Source: Symbiobacteriaceae bacterium (GTDB lineage Bacteria; Bacillota_E; Symbiobacteriia; Symbiobacteriales; Symbiobacteriaceae). From it: a stretch of 6,143 nucleotides of DNA. Numbering within the stretch: position 1 is the first letter of the stretch; each line of letters begins with the position of its first letter. The DNA is taken from assembly GCA_027356675.1 (NCBI GenBank), contig DAHVXO010000321.1:1-6143 (forward strand), in the 5' to 3' direction. Of this stretch, positions 1 to 4,483 are shown piece by piece. The notes under the pieces were generated by a model, which saw only the letters and a program-made list of their open reading frames with translations, searched no databases and was not told where the DNA came from. The position numbers were made by a program, and so were the translations under genes.

Positions 1-47
1 CTCTGGCCTGTGCCATCTCCGTTTTTTTCATCTGGCGCCGCAAGTAG
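1..47 (+). CDS. 3' end of a second copy of the small two-helix membrane protein gene (partial)
   Basis: Read from base 3 in frame, this gives the C-terminal residues LACAISVFFIWRRK and a TAG stop at 45-47, identical to the end of the minus-strand gene at 84-245. The rest of the gene would lie left of the window. It exists only as the left arm of the 130-bp palindrome, so it is either the tail of a genuine inverted duplicate or an assembly artefact and not a separate gene. I favour the artefact. Confidence 0.3.
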   Translation, partial: LACAISVFFIWRRK

Positions 48-130
48 GAGCATGTGAGGGGGGCATGCCCCCCTCACATGCTCCTACTTGCGGCGCCAGA
101 TGAAAAAAACGGAGATGGCACAGGCCAGAG
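1..130. repeat. Perfect 130-bp palindrome (65-bp inverted arms, no spacer) at window edge
   Basis: Every base i pairs with base 131-i, with the axis between 65 and 66; I found no mismatch. Each arm carries the last 14 codons and the TAG of the same small membrane protein gene, so two gene ends face each other tail to tail. The core (about 48-83) could fold as a 16-bp GC-rich stem with a CATG loop, resembling an intrinsic terminator without a T-run. The arms reach base 1, so their true length is unknown. The likeliest explanation is a fold-back artefact at a contig end. A real inverted duplication, or a replicated hairpin end of a linear replicon, would look the same here. Confidence 0.97.
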
Positions 131-245
131 CCACAAGCGTAACGGTACCCCAATTTGGGTCCTTGAAAATGGCCCAAGAGACAAGAGCACCAGCCCCTAG
201 CCCAACTAGACCGCTAACCCCAGACACAAGCAATTGTCTGGCCAT
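84..245 (-). CDS. Small two-helix membrane protein, 53 aa, function unknown
   Basis: The ATG at 245-243 is preceded on the minus strand by a purine-rich GAGGGGGTG about 8 nt upstream, a good Shine-Dalgarno site. I therefore prefer it to the in-frame TTG at 311, which would add 22 polar, Arg/Gly-rich residues. The protein has two hydrophobic segments, about residues 5-27 (rich in Gly/Val/Leu) and 32-50, joined by the short polar turn KDPN, and ends in a positive IWRRK tail. This suggests an integral membrane hairpin, probably with the C-terminus in the cytoplasm. I recognise no family. It is transcribed away from the Yip1-like gene at 361. Its last 15 codons lie inside the 130-bp palindrome. 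Coding potential is supported by the ribosome binding site and the coherent hydrophobic pattern only. Confidence 0.6.
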   Translation of the reverse strand: MARQLLVSGVSGLVGLGAGALVSWAIFKDPNWGTVTLVALACAISVFFIWRRK

Positions 246-360
246 TACTCTTGCACCCCCTCTGCCACTTCTTATTTGACCATTCAGACTAAATATCCTT
301 CTAACCGCCAAGCGGGTGGGATGGGGATTTAACCATCAAGATGGGAGGTCCGGTAGCTGC

Positions 361-945
361 ATGGCAAATCTTTTCCTTGATCCCGTTAGCTTCTTTCGGT
401 CGGCGAATGGTTTTCGCTTGGGAATTGCCGTACTGGTGTTAGTAGCAATCCAAACCACTGGAATAGCAAGCCTCGTTGTCAAAATGGCATTCTTCGTTCC
501 AGACGAAGACTTATCCGTCCCTGTTGTTGGGTATATGGTCGGTCTTGGCATGTCAACGCTCATCACCGCCATGTTTAGCCTCCTTGTTGCCTTTGCAGTC
601 TTTTGGGTGCTCTCTTGGTTTTGTCGGGACGGGATTCCGCTGCACAAGCTGCTTCTAACCTTTTGCTACGCCCTCATTCCCGGACAGTTTGCAACGCTGG
701 TAGTTCGGTCCCTCCTGATCATCTTTTCCTCGGGAAGCACTCCTCTCTCTACGATTACAAATGCGACCAGCATGGCAGCTTTCGTGGAAAATCCGCCCAC
801 CTACTTAACTGTTCTCGACCCGTTTCTCTTCTGGTCAGTTGTACTACTAGCTCTTGGCTATACGGAACTAACGGGAGGTAAGCGTTCCCGTTGGTTCAGC
901 CTTGGAATTAGCCTCGTTCCGCTGGTGCTTTCCCGAATGATATAG
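361..945 (+). CDS. Yip1-family integral membrane protein, 194 aa
   Basis: I chose the ATG at 361 because GGGAGGT lies 11 nt upstream and the protein then begins MANLFLDPVSFFR, the usual Yip1 opening (Leu/Pro followed by FFR). The in-frame ATG at 316 has a poorer site and adds 15 polar residues. Hydrophobic segments lie at about residues 19-40, 58-86, 96-122, 153-170 and 178-192, giving roughly five membrane passes. Residues 151-175 (LDPFLFWSVVLLALG, then a Thr/Glu and KRSR stretch) match the typical Yip1 C-terminal signature of an LD-F-W-LLAIG helix followed by a basic turn. Bacterial Yip1 proteins are poorly characterised, and no substrate or partner can be read here. Codon usage is visibly less GC-rich than in the proline genes. 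The family call rests on pattern recognition and is not alignment-tested. Confidence 0.7.
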   Translation: MANLFLDPVSFFRSANGFRLGIAVLVLVAIQTTGIASLVVKMAFFVPDEDLSVPVVGYMVGLGMSTLITAMFSLLVAFAVFWVLSWFCRDGIPLHKLLLTFCYALIPGQFATLVVRSLLIIFSSGSTPLSTITNATSMAAFVENPPTYLTVLDPFLFWSVVLLALGYTELTGGKRSRWFSLGISLVPLVLSRMI

Positions 946-952
946 CATGCAA

Positions 953-1201
953 CTACGCGGGCCCCTCGCTCGTCAGCCCATCCGTTTGCGTTGGACTCCG
1001 GTAGACCAGAGCCCCGTCGCTCACGGCAGCAGGAGCCACTTCTGACCGCTTTTTGGGCGCGGTATCCCCTGCGGTCGCTTTGAAGAGCCGCTTGAGGTTT
1101 ACCATGGCCGCTGTTCATGCGAGTTGAAGCCGGACCTTGGCCTTTCCACGGTAGCGAGCCTGGTGTATCCCATGGTGGGCCAACGCTGCCGTGGAGCACC
1201 G
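953..1201 (-). pseudogene. C-terminal remnant of a DDE transposase (IS1182-like), in-frame TGA
   Basis: Reading the minus strand in the frame that ends at the TAG of 955-953 gives, near 1177-1120, HHGIHQARYRGKAKVRLQLA, then a TGA at 1117-1115, then TAAMVNLKRLFKA and a polar tail of about 35 residues. The HG-ARYRG-KV-LQ block followed by TAA--NLKRL is the familiar C-terminal end of DDE transposases of the IS1182/IS5-like type. No catalytic DDE part and no terminal inverted repeats are visible upstream, and the remnant has lost its N-terminus around 1201. It is a dead relic of an insertion element next to the broken DUF3024 gene. The exact IS family is inference. Confidence 0.6.
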
Positions 1202-1362
1202 GCCCGGTAGAAGGGCAGATTACCCGAGTAAAGCTTATGAAGCGGATCGGATACGGGCGTGCGAGGATCCTTGGCTGTGCATAGAGGCAGCCGGCCCCCA
1301 GCAAGAACTGCTTTGCGATTTGGTGTGGGAGGGGTCATAACTCCGCTGCCCGAAGACGTTCG

Positions 1363-1686
1363 GTGCCAAGCCCAACTACTTCTATTTGCTTTCTGCAGAT
1401 GCGGGTTCCTGAGAGTATCAGGGATGAGTACCGATTGGCATTTCGGATTCGGGAGAACGCGGTTACACTCTATGAGTGCACAGGGCCTTGGCAACCGCGG
1501 TTCCCAAAGTCCGACCGTAGGCCTTCTGCACAGTTTCGCTACGATCCGGACAACCAGGTGTGAACCGTAGACTGGGCCGACAGCCACCAGCACTGGTACC
1601 CGTATACCGATATTGAGCCAACGCCTGATGTGGCCCAATTGATCGCCGAAGTACCTATTGATCCAAAAATGACTTTCTTTTTGTAA
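1363..1686 (+). pseudogene. DUF3024 protein gene, disrupted by an in-frame TGA
   Basis: Frame 1 from about 1393 gives MRVPESIRDEYRLAFRIREN, followed by VTLYE, a W-containing linker and AQFRYDPDNQV, then TGA at 1561-1563. The same frame continues without another stop to the TAA at 1684-1686 as TVDWADSHQHWYPYTDIEPT, then DVAQLIAEVP and a DPKMTFFL end. Joined, this reads as an entire DUF3024 domain (RVP-RD-RL-YRIR, AQFRYDP, W-DW-D, Y--IEPTPD, L-AEV--DP--F), with TGA exactly where the family has Trp (WTLYW-type motif). The lesion is one base, TGG to TGA. The N-terminus also looks eroded: neither GTG 1363 nor ATG 1399 has a clear ribosome binding site, and about ten family residues before RVP are not recognisable. 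The function of DUF3024 is unknown. Confidence 0.75.
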
Positions 1687-1692
1687 TTAGCT

Positions 1693-1714
1693 GGCGCACC
1701 AGGACGGGTGCGCC
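1693..1714 (+). terminator. Hairpin just downstream of the DUF3024 pseudogene
   Basis: An 8-bp perfect stem (GGCGCACC at 1693-1700 and GGTGCGCC at 1707-1714) with a 6-nt loop starts 7 nt after the TAA at 1686 and is followed by TCTTGCCTTG. The T-run is weak and interrupted, so termination strength is uncertain. The placement is right for the end of the former DUF3024 gene. Confidence 0.5.
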
Positions 1715-1745
1715 TCTTGCCTTGCACGAAACTTGTCCAAGAGCC

Positions 1746-1789
1746 AGCAAAGAACGCACCGGCTCCCGTCGAAGGGAAGCGGTGCGTTC
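1746..1789 (-). terminator. Probable terminator of the put operon
   Basis: On the minus strand, 17 nt after the stop codon of the P5C dehydrogenase gene, a GAACGCACCG / CGGTGCGTTC type 9-10 bp stem spans 1789-1752. It has a further GC-rich inner stem (CTTCCC against GGGAGC with one bulge) around a TTCGAC loop. It is followed by TTTGCT, a short T-run. The stem core (CGCACC/GGTGCG) is the same as in the hairpin at 1693-1714, so the two hairpins could act as back-to-back terminators for the convergent units. Confidence 0.65.
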
Positions 1790-1805
1790 ATGCTCTATGT
1801 ATCTC

Positions 1806-3350
1806 TTACAGCCTCTCTGACACGGACTGAGCCTGGGTGAACATCAGCAGATAGTCGGGGCCCCCCGCCTTCGAGTCAGTGCCGCTCATGTTGAACCCGC
1901 CAAACGGGTGAACCCCCACCAGGGCGCCGGTGCTCTTGCGGTTGAAGTACAGATTGCCAACCAGAAACTCCACCCGCGCCTGCTCAATGTGGGCCCGGTC
2001 TCGGGAATACAGCGAACCAGTCAGACCGTACTCCGTATCGTTGGCAATCGCCAGAGCTTCGTCGAAATCAGCCGCCTTGACGAAAGCCAGCACTGGCCCA
2101 AAGATCTCCTCCTGGGCGATGCGGGCGGCGGGCGCCACGTCCGCGAAGATGGTGGGCTCCACGTAGTAGCCGCCGGGGACCGCATGGCCGCCGGCTACCA
2201 GCCGCCCCTCCTCCTTACCGATGGCAATGTACTCCAAGATCTTCCGCTGAAACCGCTCCGCTGCGACCGGACCCACCTGGGTCTCCCGAGCCGCGGCCGG
2301 CCCGATCTCGAGCGCCTGCGTGCGCTCTACCACCCTGGTCAGGACTGCGTCGTAGACATCGGCGGTCACGACGGCGCGAGAGCAGGCCGAACACTTCTGG
2401 CCGCTAAAGCCGAAAGCCGAAGCGACAATCCCCGCAGCGGCCTCATCCAGATCGGCCGACCCGTCCACTATAATGGCGTCCTTCCCGCCCATCTCTGCGA
2501 TGACGCGGCGCAGAAACTTCTGGCCTGGCTGGACCCTGGCCGCCTTCTCGTAGATATGGCAGCCCACCTGACGGGAGCCGGTGAAGGTGATGAAGCGGAC
2601 CTCCTTGTGGGTGGTCAGGAAGTCGCCAACTTCCACGGGATCGGCATACAGCAGATTGGCGACCCCCGCCGGGAGTCCGGCCTCCTCCAGGATCTCAAAC
2701 AGCTTGGCGGCCATGACGGGCGCCTCGGTCGAAGGCTTGACCACCACCGTGTTTCCGGTCACGATCGCGGCTGCACTCATGCCGCAGAGGATGGCCAGGG
2801 GGAAATTGAACGGGCTGTGGACCACCCCCACCCCCATGGGCCGGTAGTAGAGCTGGTTTTCCTCGCCGGGGATCGGGGTCAGGTGCTGCGAACCGGCCAG
2901 GCGGATCATCTCCCGGCCGTAGTACTCCAGGAAGTCGATCGCCTCAGCCGTGTCTCCGTCCGCCTCCGCCCAGTTCTTGCCCACCTCGAATGTGAGCCAG
3001 GCGGACAGTTCAAACTTGCGGCGCCGCATGATTGCAGCCGCCTTGAACAGGATCCGGGCCCGGACCTCCGCCGGCGTGCGGCTCCAGGCAGGAAAAGCGG
3101 TCCTGGCTGCCTGGACGGCGGCCTCCGCGTCTTCCTGATCGCCCTGGGTGGCGTACCCCACCACCTGGTCCGGCTGCGACGGGTTGACCGAGGCGATCAC
3201 CCTGGTGGGGAGGCGCCGCTGCCCACCGATGATCAAGGGATAGGTTCGCCCCAACTGGCTCTGCACCCGCGCCAGCGCTGCCGCGTATGCCTCTGCCACA
3301 TCCGAGCGGGAAAAGTCGCTGAACGGTTCGGGACGAAATGGTTCGATCAT
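1806..3350 (-). CDS. pruA: L-glutamate gamma-semialdehyde (1-pyrroline-5-carboxylate) dehydrogenase, 514 aa
   Basis: This NAD(P)-dependent aldehyde dehydrogenase oxidises glutamate semialdehyde, the hydrolysed form of P5C, to glutamate: the second step of proline degradation, in the cytoplasm. The sequence has the full ALDH set: SPFNFPLAI with the oxyanion Asn at residue 182, cofactor-binding VVVKPS with Lys205, FTGS at 256-259, EMGGK with the general-base Glu286, GQKCSACSR with the catalytic Cys320, and QEEIFGP with Glu415. The length matches the monofunctional RocA/PruA group (about 515 aa). The ATG at 3350 follows AAGGAGGG by about 9 nt. That site overlaps the TAA of the proline dehydrogenase gene 15 nt upstream, so the two are probably co-transcribed and translationally coupled. 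No key residue is missing. The other possible role, arginine/ornithine degradation (RocA), is less likely given the neighbour. Confidence 0.95.
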   Translation of the reverse strand: MIEPFRPEPFSDFSRSDVAEAYAAALARVQSQLGRTYPLIIGGQRRLPTRVIASVNPSQPDQVVGYATQGDQEDAEAAVQAARTAFPAWSRTPAEVRARILFKAAAIMRRRKFELSAWLTFEVGKNWAEADGDTAEAIDFLEYYGREMIRLAGSQHLTPIPGEENQLYYRPMGVGVVHSPFNFPLAILCGMSAAAIVTGNTVVVKPSTEAPVMAAKLFEILEEAGLPAGVANLLYADPVEVGDFLTTHKEVRFITFTGSRQVGCHIYEKAARVQPGQKFLRRVIAEMGGKDAIIVDGSADLDEAAAGIVASAFGFSGQKCSACSRAVVTADVYDAVLTRVVERTQALEIGPAAARETQVGPVAAERFQRKILEYIAIGKEEGRLVAGGHAVPGGYYVEPTIFADVAPAARIAQEEIFGPVLAFVKAADFDEALAIANDTEYGLTGSLYSRDRAHIEQARVEFLVGNLYFNRKSTGALVGVHPFGGFNMSGTDSKAGGPDYLLMFTQAQSVSERL

Positions 3351-3358
3351 GGATGAAT

Positions 3359-3369
3359 GCCCTCCTTAA
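3359..3369 (-). promoter_or_regulatory. Ribosome binding site of pruA overlapping the putB stop codon
   Basis: The minus strand reads GCTTAAGGAGGGC: the TAA stop of proline dehydrogenase (3368-3366) merges into AAGGAGGG. That site lies about 9-10 nt before the pruA ATG at 3350. It fixes the pruA start and suggests that ribosomes finishing putB help initiate pruA. Confidence 0.8.
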
Positions 3370-4283
3370 GCTCGGAAGAAATTCTTGGCCACAAACCAGA
3401 GGTTTGCTGGCCGCTCTGCAAGGCGGCGCACGAAATAAGGGTACCAGTCGCGCCCGAAGGGGACATAAACCCGGGTGCGGTAGCCGGCCTTGGCCAACTC
3501 CAGCTGCCGGGCGGTGCGGATGCCATAGAGCATCTGGAACTCAAACTGGGTGCGGGGAATCGAGCGCTCCTGGACAAACTGCTCCGCGAAGGCGATGAGC
3601 GCATCGTCATGGGTGGCCATGGCTGTGTAGCAGCCAGCCGTCAGGTGCTGGGCGACCAGTCCCCTGTATGCCTCGTCGGTCTCCGCCTTGCTGGAGTAAG
3701 CCACGGACGGCGGCTCCATGTACGCCCCTTTCACGAGCCGAACATTGATGCCCTGTTCGGCCAGGGCTGCCAGATCGGCTGGACTCCGGTGGAGATAGGA
3801 CTGGATCACCGTCCCCACGTTGGGCTCACGGGCATTCAGCTGCCGGACGATGTCGAGGGTCACGTCGGTCACCGCGCTGGACTCCATGTCCACCCGAATG
3901 AAGCTGCGGTACCGGCCAGCCGCGTCCTGCAAGCGGCACATGTTCTCCAGGGCCAACTCCGGACTGAGGTCCAGGCCCAGCTGGGTCAGCTTCACGGACA
4001 GGTTGGCATCCAGGCCCATGCTGCCGATTGCCTCCAGGATGTCAGCACAAGAGGTCGCCATGAACCGAGCCCTTGCCACATCCAGCACACTCTCGCCCAG
4101 AAGGTCCAGGGTCACAGCCAGCCCCTGGCTGTTGAGGTCCCTGGTCACCTGCAGTGCGGCGGGCAGCGTTTCCCCGGCCACAAAGCGCCGGGCGCCCGCC
4201 TTCAGGCCGTGGTGCGTCATCACGTCAGACATGAACCGATTGCCCGCCAGGGTCAGAATGGTACGCCGCGCGATGGTAGACAA
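3366..4283 (-). CDS. putB: Proline dehydrogenase, monofunctional FAD-dependent, 305 aa
   Basis: This enzyme oxidises L-proline to 1-pyrroline-5-carboxylate with FAD, passing electrons to the membrane quinone pool: the first step of proline catabolism. The beta/alpha-barrel motifs are complete. From the chosen start they are RRFVAGET (32-39), LDLLGE (60s), VKLTQLGL (97-104), RVDME (130-134), VIQSYL (159-164), VRLVKGAY (181-188), ATHDD (223-227), FEFQMLYGIR (247-256) and the substrate-carboxylate signature Y-VRR--ER (Arg286, Arg287, Arg291). I chose TTG 4283 because GGAAGGAAG lies 8 nt upstream, the length becomes the usual ~305 aa of Gram-positive single-domain enzymes, and the sigma-54 promoter at 4335-4351 lies upstream of it. 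The longer frame back to 4466 would include that promoter and has no family similarity. The stop overlaps the ribosome binding site of pruA. Confidence 0.95.
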   Translation of the reverse strand: MSTIARRTILTLAGNRFMSDVMTHHGLKAGARRFVAGETLPAALQVTRDLNSQGLAVTLDLLGESVLDVARARFMATSCADILEAIGSMGLDANLSVKLTQLGLDLSPELALENMCRLQDAAGRYRSFIRVDMESSAVTDVTLDIVRQLNAREPNVGTVIQSYLHRSPADLAALAEQGINVRLVKGAYMEPPSVAYSSKAETDEAYRGLVAQHLTAGCYTAMATHDDALIAFAEQFVQERSIPRTQFEFQMLYGIRTARQLELAKAGYRTRVYVPFGRDWYPYFVRRLAERPANLWFVAKNFFRA

Positions 4284-4334
4284 GCTGGCAACTTCCTTCC
4301 CGATTGCGGTGATGGGTCCGCCGTAAGGAAGACC

Positions 4335-4351
4335 AGCAACGATCGTGCCAA
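4335..4351 (-). promoter_or_regulatory. Sigma-54 (-24/-12) promoter of the put operon
   Basis: The minus strand reads TTGGCACG-ATCG-TTGCT, an exact match to the sigma-54 core consensus TTGGCACG-N4-TTGCW, with the invariant GG and GC dinucleotides at the required spacing. With the C at 4336 as -12, transcription would start near 4324, about 40 nt before the TTG start of proline dehydrogenase. A sigma-54-dependent activator is encoded divergently just upstream, which strongly supports function. Confidence 0.9.
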
Positions 4352-4390
4352 CGGGCGGCGGCCTTCGATCGTCTACAACCGGGGGCGGAT

Positions 4391-4406
4391 GTTTAATGGT
4401 TTGAAC
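4391..4406. promoter_or_regulatory. Candidate upstream activator site (palindrome) between the divergent promoters
   Basis: GTTTAA-TGGT-TTGAAC is a 6-4-6 inverted repeat with one mismatch (GTTtAA against GTTcAA). It is centred about 74 bp upstream of the predicted sigma-54 transcription start and 8 bp before the -35 of the regulator gene. This is a sensible place for a Fis-type HTH dimer to bind, activating the put operon and controlling its own gene. One copy only is seen, so this is inference. Confidence 0.4.
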
Positions 4407-4413
4407 AGATAGC

Positions 4414-4441
4414 TTGACATTTTCGTGCAAAACTTTATACA
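4414..4441 (+). promoter_or_regulatory. Sigma-A (sigma-70 type) promoter of the activator gene
   Basis: A perfect -35 TTGACA (4414-4419), a 16-bp spacer and a -10 TATACA (4436-4441) point toward the activator gene, giving a start near 4448 and a leader of about 36 nt to the GTG at 4484. This also argues against the in-frame GTG at 4442, which would lie upstream of the transcription start. Confidence 0.75.
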
Positions 4442-4466
4442 GTGAGGAAGATAACTTGGACCTCAC
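4442..4466 (+). promoter_or_regulatory. Small inverted repeat in the leader of the activator gene
   Basis: GTGAGG (4442-4447) and CCTCAC (4461-4466) form perfect 6-bp arms around a 13-nt spacer. They overlap the predicted transcription start and leader, just before the ribosome binding site GGGGGGAG (4471-4478). It could be an operator or a weak leader hairpin; chance is also possible. Confidence 0.25.
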
Positions 4467-4483
4467 GCTCGGGGGGAGTCACT

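Noticed and set aside
276..304. TTGACC-17-TTCTAA as a promoter for the Yip1-like gene
   Set aside because: The -10 hexamer matches the consensus at too few positions; no convincing promoter could be placed in 246-360 for either divergent gene.
1115..1563. TGA recoded as Trp or selenocysteine, from the two in-frame TGA codons
   Set aside because: Trp is encoded by TGG throughout the intact genes, the activator gene ends at TGA, and no SECIS-like element is evident; ordinary decay of two non-essential sequences is simpler.
1099..1638. Minus-strand open frame of 179 codons in the decayed region
   Set aside because: Its translation shows no domain, lies opposite the clear DUF3024 reading and is in a different frame from the transposase remnant it overlaps.
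1908..3356. Long plus-strand open frame of 482 codons opposite pruA
   Set aside because: It is the antisense shadow of a complete aldehyde dehydrogenase gene with all catalytic residues; its product is His/Arg/Gly-rich with no recognisable motif, as expected for the opposite strand of GC-rich coding DNA.
3357..4412. Plus-strand open frame of 351 codons opposite putB
   Set aside because: It is antisense to an intact proline dehydrogenase gene, lacks family motifs and runs across the sigma-54 promoter.
4284..4466. N-terminal extension of proline dehydrogenase to an ATG at 4466
   Set aside because: The extra 61 residues have no family counterpart, overlap the activator's promoter and contain the sigma-54 promoter; a transcript from that promoter could not encode them.
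4442..4483. Longer activator start at GTG 4442
   Set aside because: It adjoins the -10 hexamer and lies upstream of the predicted transcription start, whereas GTG 4484 has a strong, well-spaced ribosome binding site.
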